In this document: positions 17,097-26,451 of the stretch, in pieces
How the letters are laid out: each line of letters starts with the position of its first letter
Position numbering within the stretch: position 1 is the stretch's first letter
NCBI RefSeq assembly: GCF_003611035.1
Contig: NZ_CP030033.1
Span: 1,302,001-1,366,000 of the forward strand
Length of the DNA: 64,000 nucleotides
Direction of reading: 5' to 3'
Source of the DNA: Cryobacterium soli
Lineage (GTDB): Bacteria > Actinomycetota > Actinomycetes > Actinomycetales > Microbacteriaceae
Translations under genes and position numbers: made by a program
Notes under the pieces: model-generated
Told to the model about the DNA's origin: nothing
Seen by the model: only the letters and a program-made list of their open reading frames with translations
Databases searched by the model: none

Positions 17097-17965
17097 GGGT
17101 TCTCCTTGAAAAGACGCGGGGTGGTGGACGATGCGGCCAGTCTGGCCACCTCGCTGAGACTGATGGTGCCCGTGGCGACGAGGTCGACCCTGGAGATCTC
17201 CGGACCGAGCAGGCGGTGGGCAAGGCGCAGGAAGTCGTCGGCGCTGTCACCGGTGGCTTCGTAGCGATAGCTGGGCGGTGCGGTTTCAACCCGCTCGAGG
17301 TGCTGGCCCACCAGCGTGCGGTAGACGTCGTTCGCGGTCTCGGTGTGGCTGGAGACCAGCGTCACCGCGTCGCCCATCACGTAGGAGATCACGCCGCGCA
17401 GGAACGGGTAGTGGGTGCAGCCGAGCACGAGAGTGTCCACGTCGGCGGCCTTGAGCGGGGCGAGATACTCCTCGGCGACCCGCAACACCTCGGCTCCGGT
17501 CGTCACCCCGGATTCGACGAACTCGACGAAGCGCGGGCAGGCCTGCGAGAACAGCTGGATGTCGGTGGCCGCGGCGAACGCGTCGTTGTAGGCGCGCGAG
17601 TTCACGGTTCCGGCTGTGCCGACCACGCCCACCCGTTTGTTCCGCGTGGTGCCGACCGCACGGCGCACCGCGGGCTGGATCACCTCGATCACGGGGACGC
17701 TGTAGCGTTCCCGGGCATCGCGCAACACGGCGGCCGATGCGGTGTTGCAGGCGATTACCAGCAACTTCACATCTTGGGCCACCAGGTCGTCGAGAACCTC
17801 GAGCGCGTACTCGCGCACGTCGGCGATCTTCTTCGGCCCGTAGGGCGAATGCGCCGTGTCGCCGATATACAGGATGGACTCGTTGGGCAGTTGGTCCTTG
17901 ATGGCCCGGGCGACGGTGAGCCCGCCGACGCCGGAGTCGAAAATCCCAATCGGTGCATCCGTCAC
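17093..17965 (-). CDS. murI: Glutamate racemase
   Basis: 290 residues. It makes D-glutamate for peptidoglycan. The two-base mechanism residues are Cys73 (IACNTASAA) and Cys183 (LGCTHYPFL), supported by D10/S11 in [13 protein letters not shown]. The start at GTG 17965 ([12 protein letters not shown]) fits the family; an upstream in-frame ATG would add 12 residues. First gene of the murI-rph-rdgB operon, read away from the ketosynthase gene on the other side of a 180-bp divergent promoter region. Confidence 0.96.
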   Translation of the reverse strand: MTDAPIGIFDSGVGGLTVARAIKDQLPNESILYIGDTAHSPYGPKKIADVREYALEVLDDLVAQDVKLLVIACNTASAAVLRDARERYSVPVIEVIQPAVRRAVGTTRNKRVGVVGTAGTVNSRAYNDAFAAATDIQLFSQACPRFVEFVESGVTTGAEVLRVAEEYLAPLKAADVDTLVLGCTHYPFLRGVISYVMGDAVTLVSSHTETANDVYRTLVGQHLERVETAPPSYRYEATGDSADDFLRLAHRLLGPEISRVDLVATGTISLSEVARLAASSTTPRLFKENP

Positions 17966-18143
17966 AACAATCAAGCCTAACCGGGTTCGGCATTTCACCA
18001 TGCGTGACACCGCCATATGCCCAGAACGCTCCAACGTACGTGGGGCTGCATATACCCGTAACTACACTCGGCATATGGGCCAGGCCAACCAGGCAGAGCC
18101 GCACCGTAAGACGTCCCTCGTGCCGTCTGAGGAGATGATCGTC

Positions 18144-19376
18144 ATGACTGATCGCGTCGTAATCACCGGACTCGGGGCCCTCACACCGCTCGGTAATTCG
18201 TGGACCGAGACCTGGGACGGCCTCACCAACGGCCGCAGCGGAGTGGCTCGCATCACGCAGTTCGACGCGACGGACCTGCCCACTCAGATCGCCGGCGAGG
18301 TCAAGGGGTTCGACCCCGTCACCCGCATGTCGGTCAAGCAGGCCAAGCGCGCCTCCCGCGCCTCGCAGATGGCCATCGCCGCGGCCCGCGAGGCCGTCGC
18401 CGACGCCGGCTTCGGTCCGTCGATGGAGGGCATCCACACGGCCGTCATCGTCAACAGTGCGGTCTCCGGCTACGCCGAGATCCAGGATGCGACCGAGCAC
18501 GTCAACGCCGGCAGCCCCCGACGCATCTCTCCCCGCTTCGTGCCGTCGTCCCTGATGAATATGGCGGCCTGTGAGATCGCCATCGACCTGGGCGTGCACG
18601 GCCCGGTGAACGCGAGTGCCCTGGCCTGCGCCAGTGGCGCCTACGCTCTGCTCGAGGCCCGCACCATGCTCGTCATGGGCGACGCCGACGTCGTCATCGC
18701 CGGCGGCGTCGAAGCGGCCATCACCCCGGTGATGTTCGCCGGCCTCAATGCCATGCACGCGGCCTCCACCCACAATGAGGAGCCCACCGAAGCCAGCCGC
18801 CCGTTCGACGCCAACCGCAACGGCCTCGTCTTCGGCGAGGGCGCCGTGGTGTTCGTCATGGAGCTGCTCTCGCACGCCACGGCCCGCGGCGCCCGCATCT
18901 ACGCCGAAGTGCTCGGCGGCGCCCTCACCAGCGACGGCTTCAGCATCGTGGCCCCCGACCCGTCCGGCCAGTACGCCAGCCAGGCGATCACCCGGGCCCT
19001 CGACCGGAGCAAGCTCAACCCGGCCGACATCGACATGATCGTGGCCCACGGCACGTCGACCCAGGCGAACGACAAGGCCGAAACTCTGGCCATCCGTCAC
19101 TCGTTGCGGCACTTCGCCGACAAGATCTCGATCACGGCGCCCAAGTCGATGACGGGGCACATGATCGGTGCGGCGGGGGCGCTGTCCGCGCTGATCGGCG
19201 CGCTGTCGATCAAGAACGGCATCGTGCCGCCCACCATCAACCTGCGCACACCCGACCCGGAGTGCGGACTGGACTACACGCCGCTCACCGCGCGGATCCA
19301 GCCCATCAAGCACGCGCTGGTGAACGCGTTCGGCTTCGGCGGCCAGAACTGCATCGTCGCCTTCGGCGCGCTCTAA
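18144..19376 (+). CDS. Beta-ketoacyl-ACP synthase family protein (KAS II/FabF-like)
   Basis: 410 residues from ATG 18144, preceded by GAGGAGATG; the frame is open further upstream but that part looks non-coding. Catalytic triad of a decarboxylating condensing enzyme: Cys162 (ALACASGAYAL), His302 (VAHGTSTQAND) and His339 (SMTGHMIGAAGA). The protein is full length for FabF/KasB. No fab operon neighbours (fabD, acpP, fabH) are present, so it is a stand-alone copy; chain elongation for membrane lipids or a specialised lipid are both possible. It is followed by a strong hairpin at 19429-19461. Confidence 0.9.
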   Translation: MTDRVVITGLGALTPLGNSWTETWDGLTNGRSGVARITQFDATDLPTQIAGEVKGFDPVTRMSVKQAKRASRASQMAIAAAREAVADAGFGPSMEGIHTAVIVNSAVSGYAEIQDATEHVNAGSPRRISPRFVPSSLMNMAACEIAIDLGVHGPVNASALACASGAYALLEARTMLVMGDADVVIAGGVEAAITPVMFAGLNAMHAASTHNEEPTEASRPFDANRNGLVFGEGAVVFVMELLSHATARGARIYAEVLGGALTSDGFSIVAPDPSGQYASQAITRALDRSKLNPADIDMIVAHGTSTQANDKAETLAIRHSLRHFADKISITAPKSMTGHMIGAAGALSALIGALSIKNGIVPPTINLRTPDPECGLDYTPLTARIQPIKHALVNAFGFGGQNCIVAFGAL

Positions 19377-19428
19377 GCCGCCTCCGGTAGCCCGAGGGTC
19401 GCCCGTTCCGGGCGGCCAGACTCGCCGT

Positions 19429-19461
19429 AACGGCCCCTTCAGATCGTGTGAAGGGGCCGTT
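19429..19461. terminator. Hairpin terminator after the ketosynthase gene
   Basis: Perfect 13-bp arms AACGGCCCCTTCA (19429-19441) and TGAAGGGGCCGTT (19449-19461) around a 7-nt loop, 52 bp after the stop codon. There is no run of T after the stem, as is common in high-GC actinobacteria. Confidence 0.8.
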
Positions 19462-19494
19462 CCGTTCGTTGCATCCCCCGGCTGCGGCCGCCGC

Positions 19495-19620
19495 GACTTG
19501 CCGCATAACGCCCTTTCGGAGGCGACGAAGGGGCACTTTCCGGCAAGTCAGTGAGATTTCCTTCGCCGACTTGCCGGAAGATGCCCTTCTGAAGGCCGAG
19601 ACGGGGCACTTTCCGGCAAA
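19495..19620. repeat. Two intergenic inverted-repeat elements (ACTTGCCGGAAAGTGCCC family)
   Basis: Copy A (19495-19549) starts GACTTGCCGC and ends CACTTTCCGGCAAGTC. Copy B (19568-19620) starts GACTTGCCGGAAGATGCCC and ends GGGGCACTTTCCGGCAA. Each is an imperfect palindrome of about 54 bp. They are clearly related to the elements at 6306-6435 by the shared TTGCCG..A..TGCCC core and by size. Likely a dispersed REP-like family of this genome. Confidence 0.75.
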
Positions 19621-19659
19621 CCACCAAGGCGGATGGAGTGGAGCGGCGCGCGGGCGCCC

Positions 19660-19748
19660 AGGCCGGGCGGGAGGGCAGACCGGCGGCCGGGCGGGCGGGC
19701 AGGCGGGCGGGCAGGCGGGCAGACCGGCGGCCGGGCAGGCCGGGCGGC
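19660..19748. repeat. G-rich minisatellite before pncB
   Basis: Tandem GGCGGGCAGGC-type units just upstream of the pncB start. The 20-mer beginning GGGCAGACCGGCG is repeated exactly at 19673-19692 and 19717-19736. The plus strand is extremely G-rich, with many GGG runs, and could form quadruplexes. The pncB frame runs open through it, but with G/R/A-only composition, so I treat it as non-coding. Confidence 0.7.
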
Positions 19749-19761
19749 TAGGCTTGCCCGC

Positions 19762-21099
19762 GTGACCGAGTCTTCTGCGCTACGAACCGACCGCTACGAG
19801 CTCACCATGGTGGATGCCGCCATCCAGAGCGGAACCGCGAACCGGGAGTGCCTGTTCGAGGCCTTCGCCCGGCGGCTGCCCGCGGGCCGGCGCTACGGCA
19901 TCGTCGCCGGCACCGGCCGGCTGCTCGACCTGGTCCGCGACTTCCGCTTCGGCGACGCCGAGCTCGACTGGCTGCGCGACAACAACGTGGTGCGCCCGCC
20001 CACCCTCGACTGGTTGGCGGACTACTCGTTCAGCGGCAACATCTGGGGCTACCGGGAGGGTGACGCCTACTTCCCCGGCTCCCCGCTGATCCAGGTCGAG
20101 GGCACCTTCGCCGAGTGCGTCGTGTTGGAGACCCTGATCCTCAGCGTGCTCAACTACGACAGTGCCGTGGCCAGCGCCGCCGCCCGCATGGTGTCGGTCA
20201 GCCTGGGCCGGCCGCTGGCCGAGATGGGGTCCCGTCGCACCGGCGAATACTCGGCCGTGGCTGCCGCCCGAGCCGCGTACATCGCGGGGTTCGCGGCCAC
20301 CAGCAACCTCGAGGCCGGCCGCAGCTGGGGCATCCCCACCATGGGCACCGCCGCGCACTCCTTCACCCTGCTGCACGACAGCGAGGAGGACGCCTTCCGC
20401 GCCCAGGTCGACGCGTTCGGCGCCTCCACCACACTGCTCGTGGACACCTACAACATCGAGCGCGGCATCGAGCTGGCGGTGCAGGTGGCCGGCACGGGCC
20501 TCGGGTCGATCCGCATCGACTCCGGCGACCTGCCGACTGTCGCGGCGGCTGCCCGCGCCCAACTGGACTCGCTGGGCGCCGTGAACACCGGCATCACCGT
20601 CACCAGCGACCTCGACGAGTTTTCCATCGCCGCGCTGTCGGCCTCACCGGTGGATGCGTTCGGAGTGGGCACCTCGCTCGTCACCGGTTCCGGGGCCCCG
20701 GCCGCCGGCATGGTCTACAAGCTCGTGGCGCACAAGAACGCCGACGACGAGTGGGTGTCGGTGGCCAAGACGTCAGCGTCGAAGGCCTCGGTCGGCGGCC
20801 GCAAGAACGCCCTGCGCCGCCTGGACGCGGCGGGCATCGCCCAGGAAGAAGTGGTGCTGGTGGACGACGATGCTCCCTCGGCCGATGCGGCGACGGATGC
20901 CGCCGCCCGGCCCGGCAGTGCCACGGAGCGGTCGCTACTGGTGCCGCTCATGCAGGCCGGGGTGGTGGACGAACGGTACCTGGGCGCATCCGGCACCCGG
21001 CTGGCCCGCGAACAGAACGCCGCGGCCATGCGGGAACTGCCCGTGGACGCCTTCAGGCTGGGCCGCGGTGACGCGGTGATCCCGACGGTCTTCGGCTGA
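19762..21099 (+). CDS. pncB: Nicotinate phosphoribosyltransferase
   Basis: 445 residues from GTG 19762 (MTESSALRTDRYELTM). It makes nicotinate mononucleotide from nicotinate and PRPP in NAD salvage. Family marks: LRTDRYELTMVDAAIQSGTANRECLFEAFARRLP, the MGSRRTGEY segment, MGTAAHSF with the catalytic histidine, LLVDTYNIERG, IRIDSGDL and FGVGTSLVTGSGAPA with the phosphate-binding loop. No promoter hexamers are obvious upstream; the G-rich minisatellite sits directly before the start. It complements the de novo NAD operon at 52-57 kb. Confidence 0.96.
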   Translation: MTESSALRTDRYELTMVDAAIQSGTANRECLFEAFARRLPAGRRYGIVAGTGRLLDLVRDFRFGDAELDWLRDNNVVRPPTLDWLADYSFSGNIWGYREGDAYFPGSPLIQVEGTFAECVVLETLILSVLNYDSAVASAAARMVSVSLGRPLAEMGSRRTGEYSAVAAARAAYIAGFAATSNLEAGRSWGIPTMGTAAHSFTLLHDSEEDAFRAQVDAFGASTTLLVDTYNIERGIELAVQVAGTGLGSIRIDSGDLPTVAAAARAQLDSLGAVNTGITVTSDLDEFSIAALSASPVDAFGVGTSLVTGSGAPAAGMVYKLVAHKNADDEWVSVAKTSASKASVGGRKNALRRLDAAGIAQEEVVLVDDDAPSADAATDAAARPGSATERSLLVPLMQAGVVDERYLGASGTRLAREQNAAAMRELPVDAFRLGRGDAVIPTVFG

Positions 21100-21108
21100 G
21101 CACCAAAC

Positions 21109-21125
21109 GACCCGCGCGGCGGGTC
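21109..21125. terminator. Short hairpin between convergent pncB and DUF3039 gene
   Basis: GACCCGC (21109-21115) and GCGGGTC (21119-21125) are perfect 7-bp arms with a 3-nt loop. They lie between the two convergent stops and just touch the DUF3039 stop codon. There is no T-tract. Plausible bidirectional terminator. Confidence 0.5.
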
Positions 21126-21420
21126 AGTCCTGCTTCATCTTCTCGTAGATGGACTTGCAGGTGGGGCACACCGGGAATTTCTCCGGATCGCGCCCCGGCA
21201 GCCACTTCTTGCCGCACAGCGCCTTGACCGGCTTCCCCGTCATGGCGGACTCGAGGATCTTGTCCTTGGGAACGTAGTGGGAGAAACGTTCGTGGTCACC
21301 CGGTTCGATCTGCTCCTGGCCCAGCAGTTCCTCGAGTTCACGGTCGAGGGTGGACGTTCCGCCACCGGTTCCGGGGCCCCGGCCGGGCTCTGCGATGCTC
21401 GCTCGAATGTCGTGTGTCAT
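21124..21420 (-). CDS. DUF3039 domain protein
   Basis: 98 residues. The disordered N-terminus (EPGRGPGTGGGTST) precedes the domain: DHERFSHYVPKDKILESAMTGKPVKALCGKKWLPGRDPEKFPVCPTCKSIYE. Three cysteines (one in ALCGKKW, two in CPTC) plus the histidine in HERFSHYV could bind zinc. The family is a small conserved actinobacterial protein of unknown function, often near pncB, as here (convergent). Confidence 0.9.
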   Translation of the reverse strand: MTHDIRASIAEPGRGPGTGGGTSTLDRELEELLGQEQIEPGDHERFSHYVPKDKILESAMTGKPVKALCGKKWLPGRDPEKFPVCPTCKSIYEKMKQD

Positions 21421-21438
21421 GGAATCAAGTGTATGCAG

Positions 21439-23013
21439 CTACGCGCGCAAAGCGGAGGAGAGCATCTCCGGCCCACGACGTTCGAAGGTCCGTGAGCCGA
21501 GCCAGACGCCGCCGACGAGCATCACGAAGCCGATACCGAGGCCCCAGTACAGCGCGGGCAGGTTCCAGAGCGGGTCGACGAAGATTCCCAGCACCGCACA
21601 GACGATGGCCGGCAACGCGACGATGATCGATCCGACGAAGGTGAGCGACTGGATGACCGCCGCTGCGGTGTCGGAGGACTGGGGCTGCGCGAAGGGGCTG
21701 TCGCCGGGCTTCGTGGCCGGGTACGGGAACCGGGCCGAGGTGAAGCTGGAGAAGCCCAGGCCCGCCAGAAGGATGCACGTGCTCACGCCGAGCACACCGG
21801 GCAGGACCGCCCAGTCGCCGTAGACGCTGACACTGATGGCCGAGCCGAGCCCGATCAATGGGATGCCGACGAAGAAGGCGGGCACCAAGCGGCCGACCCG
21901 GTCGGCGAACCCGCGGGGTCCGGAGACCACGTGCAGCCAGATCGCGGTGTGGTCGTAGGCGACGTCGTTGTGCAACGTCCAGCCGAGGAAGACGCACATG
22001 AGCGGCACAGGCACCAGGGCCAGGTACTCGATGGGCATCCCCGCAAACGCGAGCGGCAGGATCACCAACACCGGCACGATCGGAATCATGATCAGCGACA
22101 CCCAATAGCGCGGGTCGCGTCCCCAGTAGGTGATGCTGCGGGCGGCGATCGCCCCGACCGGGTTGTGCGGCATACGGTCGAACCAGCCCAGGCCGCCGTA
22201 GGCCCTCGCCTGAGCCTCCCGGCCGGGGCTCACGAGCATCCGGGCCACCAGACCCTGCCAGGCCAGCCAGATCACGTACAGGGTGCCTGCGGCGATCAGG
22301 AGGCGGAGGAATGACGTACCCCAGTCCCCGGCGGCTGCGTCGCCTGGCACGGCCCACGCGGCGCCCAGCGGCGTCCAGCCCAGGATGGCCGCGAACCCGC
22401 CGAGCAGGTCGAGGCCGTACTTGCTCCAGTCCACGTTGACCAGCAGCACCACGACGGGCGTGATCATGACGATCAGCAGGATGCCGACGATGCCGGTGAA
22501 CTCCCGCGACCGGCGGGTGGAGAGCAGGAAGGCGGCGATGGAGGTGCTCACCCGGGACGCAAGCATGCAGGTGCCCAACAGCAGTGCCGCCGCGATGATG
22601 GCGAACAGGGTCTCCCCCACGCCACGCGACCAGGTGACGATGGTGCCCAGAAGCACCAGAGTCAGAGTGGTCGCCGGTACGCCGACCAGCGATGAGATGG
22701 CCAGCCCCAGGGACAGGTCCTTGGTCGGGATGCCCAAGGTGGAGAACTTGCGCGGGTCCATGCTGTCATCGACGCCGAAGACCAACGGCACGAGGATGAA
22801 GCCCAGCACAACTATCGAGCCCACCACGATGAGCCCGTCACGGATGGTGCCCACATCGTCGACAAATCGGAACGCGACGAGCATTGCCACGAGGGCCGCC
22901 GCCACGAGCAGCCCGTAGATCAGGCCAAGCACGACCCCCACGACCTGCCACGGGCTACGCCGGAAGAGATTGGCGAGGAGCCTCAGTTTCAGTCCGAGAA
23001 ATTGTGCAACCAC
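21439..23013 (-). CDS. ABC exporter membrane subunit
   Basis: 524 residues from GTG 23013 (MVAQFLGLKLRLLANLFRRSPWQ); this start overlaps the ATPase gene by 25 bp. About twelve hydrophobic segments. The start (KLRLLANLFRRS), the DDSMDPRKFSTLGIPTKDL segment and the later NDVAYDHTAIWLHVVSGPRGFADR are features of the large ABC-2-type exporter permeases of actinobacteria. It works with the ATPase encoded directly upstream. The substrate is unknown. The tight overlap indicates translational coupling. Confidence 0.85.
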   Translation of the reverse strand: MVAQFLGLKLRLLANLFRRSPWQVVGVVLGLIYGLLVAAALVAMLVAFRFVDDVGTIRDGLIVVGSIVVLGFILVPLVFGVDDSMDPRKFSTLGIPTKDLSLGLAISSLVGVPATTLTLVLLGTIVTWSRGVGETLFAIIAAALLLGTCMLASRVSTSIAAFLLSTRRSREFTGIVGILLIVMITPVVVLLVNVDWSKYGLDLLGGFAAILGWTPLGAAWAVPGDAAAGDWGTSFLRLLIAAGTLYVIWLAWQGLVARMLVSPGREAQARAYGGLGWFDRMPHNPVGAIAARSITYWGRDPRYWVSLIMIPIVPVLVILPLAFAGMPIEYLALVPVPLMCVFLGWTLHNDVAYDHTAIWLHVVSGPRGFADRVGRLVPAFFVGIPLIGLGSAISVSVYGDWAVLPGVLGVSTCILLAGLGFSSFTSARFPYPATKPGDSPFAQPQSSDTAAAVIQSLTFVGSIIVALPAIVCAVLGIFVDPLWNLPALYWGLGIGFVMLVGGVWLGSRTFERRGPEMLSSALRA

Positions 23014-25394
23014 TCCAGGCCCTCCGCAACCTTTCGTCCGCCGGCCAGGTCGACGAAACGTTCTTCGAGCGACACGTTGCCACGTACCTCGTCGATCGTT
23101 CCCGAAGCGAGGACCGAGCCCTGCACAATGATGGCCACGTGGTCGCAGACCCGCTGGATGAGATCCATGCCGTGGCTGGAGAGAATGACCGTGCCCCCGG
23201 CGGCGACGTAGCGCTGCAGGATCTCGGTGACGTTGACCGCTGAAACCGGGTCGACCGACTCGAATGGTTCGTCGAGCACCAGCACGCGCGGCGAGTGGAT
23301 CATGGCACAGGCCAGGGCGATCTTCTTGGTCATGCCGGCCGAGTAATCGGCCACCAGACGGTTGAGAGCGCCCTCGAGACCGAAGGCGGCGGCCAGGTCG
23401 GCGGAGCGGGTGCGCACCGTCTCGCTCTCGAGTCCCCGGAGCACGCCGGAGTAGTAGAGCAGCTGGGCGCCGGTGAGGCGGTCGAAGAGGCGCAACCGGT
23501 CGGGCAGCACACCGATAGTGCGTTTGGCGGCGACGGGGTCGGCCCACACGTCGATGCCGTGCACATGGATGGAGCCCGAGTCGGGCCGGAGCAGCCCGGT
23601 GATCATGGACAGTGTCGTGGTCTTGCCCGCTCCGTTGGGGCCGACGATGCCGTAGAACGAGCCCGACCGCACCTCAAGGTCTACTCCCGCCACGGCGACG
23701 TTCTGGCCGAAGCGCTTGTTGAGGCCGCTCACCGCGATCTCCACGGGAGCGGAGTCGCTGACGATCGTGGCACCGGTGCGCGGCGGCAGGGGCTTGCGCA
23801 GCACGGGCGCGACGCGCGGAGTAGTCGTTGCGGGCTTCTCCGCGGGCGTCGTGGCTGCGTCGACCAGGCTCACGGGGGTGGCACCGGTCGCCGGTGCGAG
23901 ATCGACAGGCGACGACGTATCGGTGGCGATTCCGGCGGCGTCCGACTCTGCGTTGGCATCATCGGCAGCAGTGACGGCAGCGGAAGCGGCAGCGGCAGCA
24001 GGGGCTTCGGCGGGGGTCACGGCGGCATCCCTGCCGCCCAATCGCGGCAGCCGCCAGAACGGGCGGCGCGCGGCGGGTGCCGAAGCGGCGTCGGCGACGG
24101 GCGCTCGCACGACCTCGACGCTCTCCTCGTCGGCCGGGTCGGGGGTGACACTGAGGATGCGGGTGGCGTCGTCGTCGGACGCAGAGTCCGTCAGGTCCGA
24201 CAGCACGACGGAGGGCGGGTCTTCCTGGGACAGCTCGGCGCCGGGCGGGTCGTCGGTCCCGCCAACGGCGGGCACGGTAGCCGGCTCACTCACAGCGGAC
24301 GATGTGGATTCCGGGGCCGTGGCTGCGGCTGCGGCTGAGTCAGCGGCAGGAACGGCAGCGGCAGGGGCCTCGCTGGCCGGTACGGCGGCCGTCGACGCCT
24401 TGCCGGTTGCGGTCGACGACTCACCGGATCCGGCGGGGTCGGAATCGTCCGTCCCGGCAGCCGCAACAGCGGCGGCACGCGCGGCAGCCGCGGCGGCCGT
24501 GCGAGCGGAGGTGGCAGCGGCGCGCGCCGCAGCCGACTTCGCAGCGGCGGCCTTGGTGGCCGCGGTGCGGGCGGCCCCGGCCTTGGTCGCCGACTCGGTC
24601 TTCGCTGCCGCGGCCTTGGCTGCGGCAGCCTTCGACGCCGCCGTGCGGGCGGAGGTGGTGCGAGCCGGGGTGGTCTTGGGCTTCGTGGCGGCGGGCTCCC
24701 CTGCCGCGGCTCCGGACGCCTTCGCCGGGCCGTCGTCGGTGCCTTCGGCCGCAGCCGCAACAGCCTCAGCAGTGTCGGCCGTGGACGTGGTGGTTGCCGG
24801 CAGCCGGGTGGCCTTGGCTACCGGCGACGTGCGCGCGGCCGGGGTGCGGGTCACGGTGACGCGCTCGGCTGCAGTGGCCGGCGCGTTGGTCGCCGAGTCG
24901 CCCGTCGTTGCAGAGTCAGTCGTTGCAGAGCCAGTCAGTGCAGAATCAGTCGACGCAGAATCCGTCGACGCGGGAGCCGAGGTCTCGGAGCCCGATGTTT
25001 GCGGCCGGGCGCCACCCGTCGAGGACGTCTTCGCGGCGGCAGAGCTGCGTGCAGCCGTGCCGGCTCGCGGTGCAGCCGGCTTGCGCGGCGCGCGCGTAGT
25101 ACTGCGCACGGGTTTGGCCGGAGCCGCCTCGTCAGACGCAGATGTGGCCGAACCGGACCCCGCGGTGGCGGACTCGGGCGTGCTCGGCTTACGGACGGGG
25201 GCCTTACGGGGTGGCTTGGCTGCGGTCTTCGGCGCGATTTTCGGCGCGGCGCTCGTCGCAGAAGCAGTCTGAGGGGGGCGGTCCGCTGGGGTGCCGCTTT
25301 CGACGGCGATACCCTCGCGTTCCGGCTCCGTATCGGGAACGCGCAAGACCGGAGTCTGCTCGTCTGGCTCGGAGTTCGGAGGCACAGGAGTCAC
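22989..25394 (-). CDS. ABC transporter ATPase with ~550-residue low-complexity N-terminal extension
   Basis: 801 residues. The nucleotide-binding domain occupies only about residues 550-801: VEIAVSGLNKRFGQ at its start, Walker A GPNGAGKTTT near 581, the signature-like YSAGMTKKIALACAM, Walker B VLVLDEPFESVD and SSHGMD with the switch histidine. The first ~550 residues are almost only A, T, S, P, D and K. They include AK-type repeats (TASKAAAAKAAAAKT; AATKAAAAKSAAAR) like histone H1 or HupB tails, then acidic stretches. GTG 25394 is the only start in frame with clear bias throughout. The extension is likely disordered; function unknown. It is coupled to the permease gene downstream. Confidence 0.88.
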   Translation of the reverse strand: MTPVPPNSEPDEQTPVLRVPDTEPEREGIAVESGTPADRPPQTASATSAAPKIAPKTAAKPPRKAPVRKPSTPESATAGSGSATSASDEAAPAKPVRSTTRAPRKPAAPRAGTAARSSAAAKTSSTGGARPQTSGSETSAPASTDSASTDSALTGSATTDSATTGDSATNAPATAAERVTVTRTPAARTSPVAKATRLPATTTSTADTAEAVAAAAEGTDDGPAKASGAAAGEPAATKPKTTPARTTSARTAASKAAAAKAAAAKTESATKAGAARTAATKAAAAKSAAARAAATSARTAAAAAARAAAVAAAGTDDSDPAGSGESSTATGKASTAAVPASEAPAAAVPAADSAAAAATAPESTSSAVSEPATVPAVGGTDDPPGAELSQEDPPSVVLSDLTDSASDDDATRILSVTPDPADEESVEVVRAPVADAASAPAARRPFWRLPRLGGRDAAVTPAEAPAAAAASAAVTAADDANAESDAAGIATDTSSPVDLAPATGATPVSLVDAATTPAEKPATTTPRVAPVLRKPLPPRTGATIVSDSAPVEIAVSGLNKRFGQNVAVAGVDLEVRSGSFYGIVGPNGAGKTTTLSMITGLLRPDSGSIHVHGIDVWADPVAAKRTIGVLPDRLRLFDRLTGAQLLYYSGVLRGLESETVRTRSADLAAAFGLEGALNRLVADYSAGMTKKIALACAMIHSPRVLVLDEPFESVDPVSAVNVTEILQRYVAAGGTVILSSHGMDLIQRVCDHVAIIVQGSVLASGTIDEVRGNVSLEERFVDLAGGRKVAEGLEWLHNFSD

Positions 25395-25688
25395 CTCGCT
25401 AACCTACCAAGGACCATCCGACCTCGCTGAGGCTCACCGCCGTGGGCGGCGGATTCCCACCAAAGTTTTTCACTGCGGTGCCACTCCGTGCGGGATCGAC
25501 GAAACGGGACGAATCGTCACGATCCGGACACGCATGCGAAGGTCCCTTCCCCCGGAACAGGGTGTTCAGCTAGTCTGAAGGTGGCATAACGAAGTGTCTA
25601 TACGTGAACTTAAGGGTGAACCGCAGGCAAATTCGACTGAATTCAGTGCCGCAAGCGGGGCCACCCAGATCTTTCTGAGGAGATATTC

Positions 25689-26381
25689 GTGACCACCCAG
25701 GTAGTAATACTTGCAGCAGGAATGGGCAGCCGACTCGGCCGCTCGCTTCCTAAACCCCTGACCGAGCTCAACGACGGCCGCACAATCATGCAGCAGCAGT
25801 TCGACAACATCGCGCACGCCTTCGGCAAGAAGACCAAGGTCACGATCGTCGTCGGCTACAAGCTCGAGCACATCATCGAGGCTTTCCCGCAGGCATCCTT
25901 CGTCTACAACGAGCAGTACGACGTGACCAACACGTCCAAGAGCCTGCTCCGCGCCCTGCGCGCCTCCGCCACCGGCGGCGTGCTGTGGATGAACGGCGAC
26001 GTCGTGTTCGACCCGGCCATCCTCGACCGCGCCGCTTCAATGATGAAGCGCGACCAGTCGTTCGTGACCGTGAACACCTCCAAGGTGTCCGACGAAGAAG
26101 TCAAGTACACGACCAGCGCCGAGGGCTACATCAAGGAGCTCTCCAAGACCGTGAAGAACGGTCTCGGCGAGGCCGTCGGCATCAACTACGTCTCGGCCGC
26201 CGACAAGGCGATGCTCATCCACCACCTGAGCAAGGTCGAAGACCAGGATTACTTCGAGCGCGGCATCGAGCTCGCGATCGAGAAGAACCGCATGCTCGTC
26301 GAGCCCGTCGACATCTCGGACTTCTACGCGGTCGAGGTCGACTTCGCCGAGGACCTCGAGCGCGCGAACCTCTTCGTCTGA
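25689..26381 (+). CDS. Sugar/alcohol phosphate nucleotidyltransferase
   Basis: 230 residues from GTG 25689, preceded by GAGGAGATA. The N-terminal GT-A nucleotidyltransferase motif is VVILAAGMGSRLGRSLPKPLTEL, with LWMNGDVVFD supplying the metal-binding Asp and VNTSKVSDEE following. Resemblance is to LicC/choline-phosphate cytidylyltransferase-like and RmlA-like enzymes. It probably makes the CDP- or NDP-activated precursor of a wall polymer, given the TagG/TagH-like exporter directly downstream and the TagF-like enzyme further on. The exact substrate (glycerol-P, ribitol-P, choline-P or a sugar-P) cannot be told. Confidence 0.85.
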   Translation: MTTQVVILAAGMGSRLGRSLPKPLTELNDGRTIMQQQFDNIAHAFGKKTKVTIVVGYKLEHIIEAFPQASFVYNEQYDVTNTSKSLLRALRASATGGVLWMNGDVVFDPAILDRAASMMKRDQSFVTVNTSKVSDEEVKYTTSAEGYIKELSKTVKNGLGEAVGINYVSAADKAMLIHHLSKVEDQDYFERGIELAIEKNRMLVEPVDISDFYAVEVDFAEDLERANLFV

Positions 26382-26451
26382 CCCTCGCAGATCGGTGGGG
26401 GGCCGTCGCCTGTGGCGCGGCACCCCAACCGGCTCCCATACGATAGAGCGC

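Noticed and set aside
19633..19761. In-frame extension of pncB through the G-rich minisatellite
   Set aside because: Would add only G/R/A/Q residues; the family N-terminus (TDRYELTM) starts right after GTG 19762.
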